This document shows, one piece after another, positions 55,633 to 64,000 of a stretch of 64,000 bases of DNA. A program made the translations under genes and the position numbers. The notes under the pieces are model-generated. The model did no database searches. It saw only the letters and a program-made list of their open reading frames with translations, and was not told the DNA's origin. The DNA is from Apoderus coryli (Eukaryota; Arthropoda; Insecta; Coleoptera; Attelabidae). Location of the stretch: NCBI GenBank assembly GCA_911728435.2, contig OU452213.1, positions 4,567,834 through 4,631,833 of the forward strand, given 5' to 3'. Numbering within the stretch: position 1 is the first letter of the stretch; each line of letters begins with the position of its first letter.

Positions 55633-57543
55633 GTACGTAAATACTCATACATCGGACATCTTCTATCATGGACAAGATATCTCGTCTCCAAAAGACTGCA
55701 CAGGGTGTCCAGATTTCGTTGTAATTGCAGAGTAGCTCCGTTATTGTAAAAGTTAGCGGGATGTCGTTTTCGCAACATGTTATGCTACTTTTTTGTGAAC
55801 CTCACGAGGTGGATCCGAAAAATCACTTTTCGGATCCACCTCCTATCTCGGGAACTATAAGAGATATTTTTCTTCTCAGTTTTGACCCATAATTGATCAA
55901 ATTATTTTGTAAGCGTGCAAACTTTCTCTTGATCATTGGTTGTATATCAAGATACATTTCATTAAATTTTCTGCATGTTCTTTCTATAATTTTCCTACAT
56001 TGGCCATGAATAATAAACAGGTTCATTAAAACTTCATTCGAGTAACCGTTTTCTTCCACTTTACTTATTTTTTACTTATTTGCATTAAGAAACAACAAAC
56101 GTTTCATTACTTTTGTGGTAAATGTCAAAATAATATAATTACATAATTATTTAATGACAAATTTATAGCTATTTAGTAAAACTTAATAAAAATAAATAAA
56201 AACCATATTATATTTCAAATAAAATAAATTTTAAGTAGGCTTGTGTCTTATTGAAAACAATTAATGTCAAATAACAGATTATTGATACTGTCATTTACTA
56301 ATGTATTTGTCAAATGATAATTATTGTCAGCTTAACAGTTTATTACGGAACTGAAATTTTGAAAAATTTGATATGTTGCAATGCTTTATTCAATGTAATA
56401 ATGATGCTAATGCTGCATCTGAAACATATTTGGAAGGTTAAAAGAAAACCTTATTAATTATGGATCATTTACACAACCAAGACCTAAAACTTATAATTGC
56501 GCAAACATTAAAACCAAATTGACTCACCCTGTATACATAAATATACTCAAAACAACGACGCGACACGCACGCCCCCGATCCGCGACGGTCTCGGACTGAA
56601 ACACGACGAATTGTCCCTAATGGGCACGTGCACCACAGCAAAGTGTATTTCTCGTTCGTAACAAACGTTGTGTGTTGTATGCTTATATACCAGGTACGCT
56701 CAAAATATTTTGATCATTTTCAGACAAATTTAAATCTTGACTAACTAAAATTAATTTTAAAAGCATTTTTTTATTATACGGGGTGTTGTACATAATCTTT
56801 TCGGTCGATTGAATCCAAAAATATAAGTATTTATGTACAGTTTTATGTAACTTATAAAGCTTGAACTCTACTGATATAAACTGTGTCCGAGATAAGAATG
56901 AGATAGCAATGGAATCTTGGAAACGGTGGGAGTTTCAATGTCGGTTAAATTAGAGTAAAGTTCTACAATTTAAATACCTTTTAAATGGTGTTTCCAAAAT
57001 TAAACTTTAGCCGTTTTCGAGAATTTTTGAAAAAACGAATTTTTGCGATTTTAGTTTTTATTTATTTCTGCCATTATATTAACAGATATATTTTTAGCTG
57101 TTATTTAAGTTTATTCAAGAAAAATCGCCATAACTAGTTCATAATTATCGAAAAGAGTAAAAAAATAAATTATAAAATATTTGTGGAATAATTAGATTGG
57201 GGCTCTGCCAGTTACAATAAATAAATAACATCCCCTGTATAGGTAAAGCCAGTACTTTGTCCGATATGCAACAAAATTATTTATATATGAATCACAAATG
57301 TTGTTTTTGACAGATGACGTTGCCAAACCCCCTCGGAACATTTTAAAACAATTGAGAGATTTCCTACACAACATTGCTCAGCAAACCAAACAAACTGGAA
57401 CGAAGACCCTAAATCTTGCCAAGAAAGGTCTAGTTAAATCTGCCTGCGTAATTTACCAAAAAATGGGAGTTTCAAAATCCCAAAAGATGGAAGAAATATG
57501 TAACAAAATAAATCAACCTACTAGCACAAATGCTAACTCCTAA
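55554..57543 (+). CDS. Small secreted protein of unknown function (two exons, gene span)
   Basis: Exons 55554-55632 and 57314-57543 join in phase and encode 102 residues. The first 23 form a clear signal peptide (MRNSTT, hydrophobic core ILITVFALFVAI, then NYVQA-APA). The mature part is about 79 residues, basic and helical-looking (ILKQLRDFLHNIAQQTK, LNLAKKGLVKSACVIYQKMG), with only two cysteines and an Asn/Thr-rich end. No known family was recognised. Size and composition would suit a haemolymph, salivary or defence peptide, but that is a guess. The intron carries transposon debris. Confidence 0.7.
55806..55842. repeat. Perfect 15-bp inverted repeat
   Basis: AGGTGGATCCGAAAA and TTTTCGGATCCACCT flank about 5 bases. 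It sits at the edge of the transposon fragment that follows. Confidence 0.7.
55823..56059 (-). pseudogene. DUF4817-like transposon protein fragment
   Basis: The minus strand reads VEENGYSNEVLMNLFIIHGQCRKIIERTCRKFNEMYLDIQPMIKRKFARLQNNL, the helix-turn-helix found at the N-terminus of certain insect transposon proteins. It lies in the intron of the small secreted protein gene. No downstream catalytic domain was found. Confidence 0.6.
56060..57313. other. Intron DNA of the small secreted protein gene
   Basis: Apart from repeat ends ('caccctgtata' at 56525; 'tacggggtgttgtacat' at 56778) nothing is recognised. Confidence 0.5.
57314..57543 (+). CDS. Small secreted protein, exon 2 (mature peptide)
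   Basis: The acceptor is 'ttttgacag'; the exon starts DDVAKPPRN and ends TNANS-TAA. The two Cys (SACVIY, EEICNK) could form one disulfide. No repeat or transmembrane segment is seen. Confidence 0.75.
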
Positions 57544-58190
57544 TTATGTAAAAAGAATTAATATATAACAGATAATAACTAAACTACTTTGTTTTCATTG
57601 CCATTACTACCTTCACCAAACGCCTTCATTCCGTTAGAAGTCCTGTAAATTCATCACGAGTAAGATGTTTCCCGTGGTCATTTTGTACCCAGAGATATAG
57701 AGGAGGTAGAATGAGCTTAACAGATTGCGCAAACTGCTAATATGGTAGGCCGCCATGTTCCACCATTGACAGTGGTGTATCGTCTTCAGGGTGCAAATTA
57801 AATAAGAAAAAAAGTTTATTTAATTTTTTTTACGAATCATGACTTCCTATTTTCAATAGATATGCATTTTGTTTTATTTAAAATAAAACAATTATTGATT
57901 ATTATATATATTTAATAATATATTATTTTATTAAAGCTCGTCGCAAGGGAGGTAATCAACTAGCGGTCCTTATACCGATATATCAATGGATTGTTATGCT
58001 GAACGAGATTTTTAAACACGTGGGAAAGTGAAAAATGTCAAGAACCTAACCAAACTTATTTTATATTATTTTTTGTTTTCAGTTAATTTTTTTTTTGAGG
58101 TGTTCGGTTTTAATAAAAAATTCCTTTACAAAACTTTTCTAGATAAAAACAATATCCATGTTTATTTTCGTCAAATAAATTAAATTAAAA
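57544..58190. other. AT-rich intergenic DNA
   Basis: This is the 3' flank of the small secreted protein gene. No canonical AATAAA lies close to the stop, and no other feature is supported. Confidence 0.4.
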
Positions 58191-58192
58191 GA

Positions 58193-58232
58193 CAACGACG
58201 TTTCGTTACTAATTAGTAACTTCTTCAGGTTG
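58193..58232 (-). ncRNA. Minimal hammerhead ribozyme motif
   Basis: Minus strand: stem I CAAC/GTTG, core CTGAAGA (58222-58228), one extra A, perfect 5-bp stem II GTTAC/GTAAC (loop TAATTA), core GAAA (58201-58204), then CGTC, a two-pair stem III with cleavage triplet GTC. Both helices are fully complementary. As with the other minimal motifs, stem III alone is too short, so dimer action would be expected. Confidence 0.6.
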
Positions 58233-58455
58233 AACACGAATTCCAACACGTCAATTTCAAAAATAACAAACAATAAGAAAAATAAACTGAAAAAAATTAG
58301 AATTACGGTTCACGAATAATAAAAATAAATAAATATATTATTTTTTGTGATCACAAAGAAAAAATAAAAATTATCATTTACGTTTAGTCTAGTGTTTTGT
58401 TAAGTTTCCCTAAAAAATAAATCCTATTATTTATTGCACTGGTTTGTTTTCATAT

Positions 58456-58710
58456 TGTAACGTTTTTCTGAGTTCGTTGTGTGAAATAATAATGCACTTT
58501 ATTTAAAACTAATTTATTTACACTTAATAACGAAACACTCAAACAAACTAATAACATTAATGCACTAAAATTACTGTATTTATTTTTACTATTTATTTTC
58601 ACTACTCTTCACTTCATGACTGATTGTCTGTCCCTGTTATACGTTGGGTATTTATATGGTGTTTCTTCTTTCTCGAACGCTTCCAGTAAATAGTCGTTTG
58701 TTCTACAACA
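58456..58710 (-). mobile_element. Solo or 3' LTR, about 255 bp
   Basis: The minus strand starts TGTTGTAGAACAAACG and ends AACGTTACA (TG...CA). It contains ATATAAATACCC followed about 35 bases later by an ATCAGT initiator, then AAATAAA signals. A short stretch before it (GTCCGCGCGCCAGAA) may be the tail of the internal region. No target duplication or polyprotein is seen. The family was not determined. Confidence 0.6.
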
Positions 58711-58834
58711 TTCTGGCGCGCGGACGTCCATACCAGATCTATACTGTAAGCGAGGCACATTCTACCAAATTAACATATATTTATAAATGAAAGGCGTCTA
58801 CTCCACAAAACACGTTATATATACGTTCGAACTA

Positions 58835-58877
58835 GCCAAACGTGTTTCGGAACTTTTACTGTTCCATCTTCAGTGGC
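58835..58877 (-). ncRNA. Minimal hammerhead ribozyme motif
   Basis: Minus strand: stem I GCCA/TGGC, core CTGAAGA (58867-58873), one extra T, perfect 5-bp stem II GGAAC/GTTCC (loop AGTAAAA), core GAAA (58845-58848), a tiny stem III (AC-AC-GT) and triplet GTT. Stem I closes exactly at the expected place. Confidence 0.6.
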
Positions 58878-59084
58878 ATTACAACTTTGAAATGTGGTCT
58901 TACTAAACCTACATAATGTTCCTGCATTATAAATTGAAATTTGGGTACAGTTTGGGCATAAAATTCTGTGACTCACCCTGTACATTCTAATATATTATGA
59001 AAGAAAATTAATATTTAAAAATACGTGCATGTTCAGCGTTCGCAATAGAATTGTTGCTAATTAATTATTAACAATATATTACAG

Positions 59085-59276
59085 CAAATTACTAATCTAC
59101 TCAATGCGGAATCTGAAACTATATCGTTAATGTTATATTATCACTCACGCTTTGATATGGGTGTACTAACAGATATATTGGAAAATGGATATTTCCATTC
59201 AATTCATTTTTTGGTTAACAGAAAACTGCATTGGACCGAAAGATTGTTTTGGATTATTTGTATTCCAATTTCTGTG
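59085..59276 (+). CDS. Pickpocket-like channel exon (N-terminus, helix 1 start)
   Basis: The acceptor is 'atattacag' and the donor 'gtaagt'. It encodes 64 codons ending NGYFHSIHFLVNRKLHWTERLFWIICIPISV. The 'S.H...(Y/F)....(R).(W/H).ER.FW(I/L)I' block is diagnostic for this family. The gene start could be the internal ATG (LMLYYHSRFDMG region) or lie in an upstream exon. Confidence 0.8.
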
Positions 59277-62200
59277 GTAAGTCCCCATAAAGGTTAGGTT
59301 AAGTTAATATCGTATAGCCAAAGCCACATTGGTAGGATGGTGAATCTCATCTGCTCACTCAGGTGCTCCTGTCACAGTCTGAAGAAAAACTTGATCTTTT
59401 TTTTTGTTTTGGCAAATCTCAATGGACACCAATGGTTTACTTCGCCGAAGTTGGACAGAAGACCCCATTCTTTCCTGTTGCGTAAAAATGTATAACTTTT
59501 GCTTTTTTCCACTCTTTCAAATATCAACCAATCAAATTGTCTATTCCTGGCGTCCGTCGTACCGCTTTTGTGGAAAAATATAAATCAGCAAATTTAGTCT
59601 ATCTTGTAGATACAATGTTGATGTTAGAGTGATGAACGTTTATAAATTATTAATAAGCGAAAAATACTTAGTTCGGCTGGATGCAATATTTTTATTACCA
59701 TATATCGGGTATGAAAGTTTGGTTGTTCTGTAAGCTAAACTTCTTACTTGAAACGTCGACCAAGTAAATGTTTTTACGTGGTCGACGTTTCACGATGGTG
59801 GACAGGATAGTTGAGGAAGAGCGAGAAAGATAACTGGGTTGAAGCTTTCAAGCTGGAGAAGCTTCGGTCACAAAAGTGTATTGATGTAGGTTTCGAACAT
59901 AAATAAACTCATTTTCCTAAAAAAAGACTTGTAGTTTTCTTGTATTTCAAACTATATAGTTTTTACTCTTATTTTGGACATGTAGAATTTTGAATTCACC
60001 ATTAAAACTATGGCGTTCTTCCAACAGATGTTTGGCATAAGTGGGATTTCCTTTTTCTTCTTTGTTGAATGAGTCATGATGTTCCTTAAGTCGTATTTTA
60101 AAGCTTCGTCCCATTTGTCTTATATACAGGGTTACTTGTAAGTAGACCTGAATATTTTAGGACGTGATAGCAGGCGTCATAAGAAGCCAATTTGACTATG
60201 TAGTGCCCTATTCCAAAGTGGACCCTTTTCAAGCTATTCGAATTTTTAAGATTTTTTGGGAAAGTGTCACCTTGAAGTCGAGTATTTATAATATTTTTTT
60301 AATTTAATCTCGTTTTGAAGATTTTTTGGTAGTTTTTTGTTCAACTTAATTAACAGTAAAATTTAAAGTACCAGAAATCTGGTAATATTAGCGACACTTT
60401 TATTTAAATCGACCGTTTGTCAAAAATATTTCAGTAACATTTTTTGTGCAGATTATTTAACATCTACAAGTTTTTAGCTATCCAAAAAAATAAAATAGTT
60501 GGCTTATCTGTGTATGATCTTTTGGTAAATTCGATAGCAAAGCACTGAAGTAGTCAAATGCCGATTAACACTATTTCAATGTTTACCACTGTGGTGATTT
60601 AAAGCGAAACAAATTCCACTGTGTTTTTATGTGTGTATAATAAATTTTGTGAGAATTATTTAAAACGTTTCATCTCCCGCCATTTTTACCGCCGGTCAAA
60701 GAGTCCAAACAAATCACTTTGTTTTATTAACAAACATTTTATCCGGTATTTTTGTAACTTACACAAGGCTGTGATAGTGTAATGTAGAAAATAAAAATGA
60801 AAATTGCTGTTATATAATGAACACACCTCGTATCATATTTAGATTGCCTGCATTATTTACAGTAATGTTATATTTGCAGGTTGGTGCTTGTTATATAATT
60901 CTTACATCGACAGTTGCCTATAATAACCAGGAAGCTCGAATCAAAATTGATACGAATTACTTAGACTTTAATACACGATTACCAGCTATTTTCTTGTGTG
61001 AACACAGGGAAATTGGTACAAAACTGCACAACGAAGCTAGAATAAGGTATTTTATTTTTCTTATCTTACATTGCGAGCCAATAATTTAGGTCACTTTTGA
61101 AAAAAATAGTATATTGTATTTCTAGGCGGTAAAGTGTAATTTTTTCAGGCTGAAAGAAAAATTGACACTTCTTGAAGCCTGAAAAAATCACTTTACCGCC
61201 ATGGTTTACACATTATATTTCTGCCGGCACCGTACAATTGTGGGTAATGCAAAAAAAGAAAAGAAAATAAAAACATTAAACGTTCTAAATAATAATAATA
61301 ATAATATTTATTGCCCAACAGAATAATCCCTCTACAGAGCAATATAACATATATATACATAAAAAAATATAAAACTCTAATAATTAATAGAAATTACAAA
61401 TGTCAAACAAAAAACAACTCACTGCTAGATAACGCTTTCTTGTAATGTGACTAATGATTTAACAAAGTTCGCAAGAAAAAAAGCTCACAATTCAAAGGCA
61501 GCCTGAGTATTATTATTAACTATATAAACTATAACTAATTAAACAAACTTAATCTGTACTGTTTGTTATATTTATGTTAAAAATGGGACTTTGAATTGTA
61601 CAATAAGTACGTGATTTATTAAGATATCGTCTTATTATCCACATGATCTATCATCATAATTGTGAGTTCAATACTTCTACAAGCACCGGCCACTCCTATA
61701 ATCAATACTACCTAAAATTATAATTTTGAAGAGTAAAATTATTATATAATGACAATTTGTCATTAAATGTATTTCATCCGGTGCAGTTTCAAGGAATTTT
61801 TCAATATCCCGTTGGTCAAAAATTTGTTACTTTTAGCAATGTGGCCAACAGATTTCTTCTTTACAAGGGCAGTCACTTTTGTGAAATTTCTAATGTTTAC
61901 GTTATTTTTAACAGTTTATACTGAAGTTAATATTTGGTTCTTGATTTTTCCGGCAGCAAACTCATCGAAACTTCGTTCGCTTTCTCATGAATTTCAGGCA
62001 GGGTACAATAGTCAATTTCCTCATCACTACGATCAATCAGATATTCCATGATTATTATATTGGGTCTGCCAGATAACTTTTTTTTTTTTGAAAATGCTAT
62101 AAAAGAAAAACAGCTGAATATTTTCTCAAATTTATTTTTTTATTTGAAAGTACAATCCTTCCGGTTAATAATGACAAATAATTTCATTCAAATGGCTGTC

Positions 62201-63899
62201 TCGGCTGGCCATGCAGTAGCCTACACGATCGGTCCAATTTTTAAGCACATTATCGATTGTGTGCAGCTGTATTTCACCAATGGCTTCACGAATATTGTCC
62301 TTTAAAGCGTCAATTGTCTCTGGCTTGTCGGCGTAACACTTATCTTTGACGGCACCCCACAAATAATAGTCCAACGGTGTCAAATCGCAGCTCCGAGGTG
62401 GCCAAACGACATCAGCTCTGCGGCTGATAATGGGATCTTCAAAAACAGGGCGCAAAACATCGCATTCGGCTGTGTGGCACGTAGCGCCGTTCTGTTGAAA
62501 CCAAATGTTGCCAATATCCTCCTCTTCAATTTTTGTGAACAAAAATTCGTTCAACATGGCCCGATAACGATCGCCATTGACTGTAACGGCCACTCCTTGC
62601 TCATTTTCGAAGAAAAATGGCCCAATTATGCCTCCGGACCAAAATCCGCACCAAACAGTGACTCGTTTTGGGTGCATCGGCTTTTCAATGTATGCGTGCG
62701 GGTTTTCTGTGCCCCAAATGCGACAATTTTGCTTGTTTTCATACCCGCCAAGATCAAAATGAGCTTCATCTGAAAAGATGATTTTTTGGCAAAATCGGCA
62801 TCTTCTGTAAGTCGATCGCAGGCCCACTGAGCAAAGCGAAAACGCATTGGATGGTCAGTTGGCTTCAACTTCTAAACCAATTAGACTTTGTATGGCGTCA
62901 TACCAAGGTCTTTATGCAAAATTCGTCTCAATGATGTCTCCGAAATGTTCAATTGTTGAGACCGACGGTGAATTGTTGTTGATGGCGCTTCACGCACACT
63001 TTCTGCCACAGCAGCAATATTCTCGGGTGTACGCACTGTTTTTGGCTTTTCACGCTTTGGTTTATCGATGAGGATGCCAGTTTCTTTCACTTTTTTCACG
63101 AGATAACGAACATACGGAGTTGACGGTGCTTCTCTTCTTCCAAAATCCGTACGCAATTTTCATTACCATGATTTTCAAAGTAATGTCGCAATATTTCCCA
63201 GCGTTGTTCAAGCGTATACACAACCATATTCGTTCAGCGGAAGGATAAAACTAATTATCTGTCAAATCAGACATGAGCTAAGTGTTACCCTTCACGAAAT
63301 AAGCACTAGTTGAAAAAAAAACGTTAGATGGCGGACCCGATATAAATGATAAATCAAATTCAAATTGAATATTTTACGACGCGCTCGATTTTTGACAACC
63401 ATTGTCACATTGGTATGTCATCATTGTTAATACTTAGCTTTTATTATTGTGCCGCCATCTATTACAAATAGTTAAAGATAATTTTCTTGCCTAGCCATTT
63501 TTGAGTGTTTTGTAGTGCTAGCCTTAGAAATGCATACTTTCTCGTCCCTATAGAAGCAGTAAAATGCAATTTTTCTTCAAAACGATCAACGCGAGGTGCT
63601 TAATATCAGAATATAAATTATTTATTTTTTATATTATGTTGAAAAGAAGGTGATGTTAAACTTGGATGGTTAAAAAATTAAATCAATTGGTATATTTAAG
63701 ATTTGGTGATGATTTCGACAATAAAAATCCAAATGATCACGTTGCATTTCTGCGATCTAATGTATTTTTCGTGCCGTTTGAAACAGGGATTGCATATAGC
63801 CGATGCTATCAAGCATTCCTTGATGGAAATCCATCCAATGATGATGCGTGTTCTGTATCTCTGAATTTGACTGGAGACTATTCGTGGTGGATGGAAAAA
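59085..63899 (+). CDS. Pickpocket-type DEG/ENaC sodium channel (gene span, incomplete)
   Basis: Exons 59085-59276, 60880-61046 and 63701-63899 join in phase (0, then 2) and give the N-terminus to the early extracellular domain of a degenerin/epithelial sodium channel. The signature is a short cytoplasmic start with NGYFHSIHFLVNRKLHWTERLFWII before helix 1, then YLDFNTRLPAIFLC (usual FPAVTIC) after it. The remaining extracellular Cys-rich domain and second membrane helix lie beyond the window, and a 5' exon may be missing. Insect members serve in chemo-, mechano- and water sensing. Introns hold a Penelope remnant and a mariner. Confidence 0.8.
59750..59791. repeat. Inverted repeat of a GAAACGTCGACC module
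   Basis: GAAACGTCGACC(A)AGTAAA at 59750-59768 and its reverse complement at 59773-59791 (one mismatch) flank 4 bases. GAAACGTC is the GAAA plus stem III plus cleavage-triplet part of the hammerhead at 58193. The module lies just 3' of the Penelope endonuclease remnant, where a terminal repeat is expected. Confidence 0.6.
59947..60129 (-). pseudogene. Penelope-like element GIY-YIG endonuclease remnant
   Basis: The minus strand from 60129 reads LYIRQMGRSFKIRLKEHHDSF, then PTYAKHLLEERHSF and FKILHVQNKSKN to a TGA at 59947. This matches the second half of the GIY-YIG domain at the C-terminus of Penelope-like retroelements (Y.GQTGRSF..R..EH; S.YA.HLLE..H). The G of GQT is replaced (RQM), and the GIY-YIG motif itself and the RT are missing. 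It lies in intron 1 of the channel gene. Confidence 0.75.
60880..61046 (+). CDS. Pickpocket-like channel exon (helix 1 end, LPAIFLC)
   Basis: The acceptor is 'tatttgcag' and the donor 'gtattt' (weak). It encodes VGACYIILTSTVAYNNQEARIKI, then YLDFNTRLPAIFLCEHREIG. The Pro-Ala-(I/V)-x-x-Cys motif follows helix 1 in all DEG/ENaC channels. Length and phase agree with the preceding exon. Confidence 0.82.
61125..61200. repeat. 76-bp hairpin with 27-bp perfect arms
   Basis: GGCGGTAAAGTG...TTTTTTCAGGCT (61125-61151) is complementary to 61174-61200 over a 22-base loop. It lies 80 bases after a channel exon donor. A very small foldback element is likely; a hairpin RNA is possible. Confidence 0.75.
61290..61660 (-). 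pseudogene. LINE 3' end (tail and UTR)
   Basis: (AAT)n at 61291-61307 followed by 'atttattgcccaacagaataatccc' has the look of the (ATT)n tail and 3' UTR of a minus-strand LINE, as at 17752 and 44966. No coding part is visible, so the copy is very short. Confidence 0.5.
62060..63340 (-). mobile_element. Complete but inactive mariner-type transposon (1281 bp)
   Basis: The TIRs TTGGGTCTGCCAGATAAC (62060) and GTTAGATGGCGGACCCGA (63340) are flanked by TA on both sides. The element fills part of intron 2 of the channel gene. Confidence 0.9.
62165..63229 (-). pseudogene. Mariner-type transposase, frameshifted, second catalytic Asp lost
   Basis: From about 63229 the minus strand reads VVYTLEQRWEILRHYFENHGNENCV, (shift) FGRREAPSTPYVRYLVKKVKETG, PSTTIHRRSQQLNISETSLRRILHKDLG, (shift) FRFAQWACDRL, then a long open frame. 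That frame has IIFSDEAHFDLGG (first Asp), WFQQNGATCHTA (Asn where the second catalytic Asp is normal) and SCDLTPLDYYLWG (third Asp, 39 residues later). It ends at a stop within 62165-62170. Two frameshifts and the Asp-to-Asn change make it inactive. The linker length differs from classical mariner (34). Confidence 0.9.
63701..63899 (+). CDS. Pickpocket-like channel exon (extracellular finger region)
   Basis: The acceptor is 'tatatttaag' (weak) and the donor 'gtaagt'. It encodes FGDDFDNKNPNDHVAFLRSNVFFVPF, then YSRCYQAFLDG and DDACSVSLNLTGDYSWWMEK. The FG.D...DHVAF start and the paired Cys suit the finger domain, and the phase fits. The sequence itself is not diagnostic. Confidence 0.6.
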
Positions 63900-64000
63900 G
63901 TAAGTTATAGTAGCACCAACCCTTAATTTTCATGCTAAATGACTGTAATTGTATATAGTTGAATATAACTTTTAAGACGCATGTCACCCTGTACAATACT

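Noticed and set aside
59085..59276. Possibility that this exon is transposon debris
   Set aside because: It has clean splice sites, no stop, the channel-family ER-FWII block and phase agreement with the exon at 60880.
1..64000. CRISPR arrays, tRNA or rRNA genes, bacterial operons
   Set aside because: None seen. Repeats are dispersed or microsatellite, and genes are intron-split and animal-like.

Overview
This window looks like AT-rich insect nuclear DNA, probably from a beetle (order uncertain). The reasons are several intron-split animal genes, dense mariner/Tc1/pogo, CR1-, RTE- and Jockey-like and Penelope-like remnants, and many short 'acagggtg' repeat ends. No bacterial operon, rRNA, tRNA or CRISPR array is visible. 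Most ORFs longer than 60 codons are transposon debris. The host exons were found by matching splice sites and codon phase.

Host genes: (1) + strand, 22652-27895, a single-pass membrane protein with a CUB-like ectodomain, one LDL-receptor class A module and a PPxY cytoplasmic tail (five exons; 5' end not found). (2) - strand, 48943 down to 35125, an SV2/SVOP-like major facilitator transporter (eight exons found; first, last and one internal exon not found). (3) + strand, 55554-57543, a two-exon small secreted protein of 102 residues. (4) + strand, 59085-63899 and beyond, a pickpocket-type DEG/ENaC channel (three exons found).

Layout: 1-22300 is gene-poor and transposon-rich (LINE ends, a dead mariner, an RTE LINE, an IS630/Tc1-like element carrying a second insertion, several foldback or TIR elements, a decayed tandem array). 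22300-28000 is gene 1. 28000-35000 is transposon fragments and unassigned AT-rich DNA. 35000-49000 is gene 2, whose introns hold two inverted hammerhead-ribozyme cassettes, a pogo element, a THAP-domain DNA element split by a LINE, and Tc1 pieces. 49000-55000 is a CR1-like LINE and an AT-rich repeat family. 55500-64000 is genes 3 and 4 with a solo LTR, a Penelope GIY-YIG remnant and a complete but dead mariner.

The main discovery is a dispersed set of hammerhead self-cleaving ribozyme motifs. Two canonical motifs lie head-to-head in each of two palindromic cassettes (36331-36821; 39023-39530), and the second cassette has a 13-bp target duplication and an empty-site paralogue. Four more are minimal motifs with compensatory stem I pairing (23153-23193, 53598-53645, 58193-58232, 58835-58877). 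A Penelope GIY-YIG fragment nearby fits the published link between minimal hammerheads and Penelope-like elements. At least two motifs lie in sense orientation inside introns of host genes.
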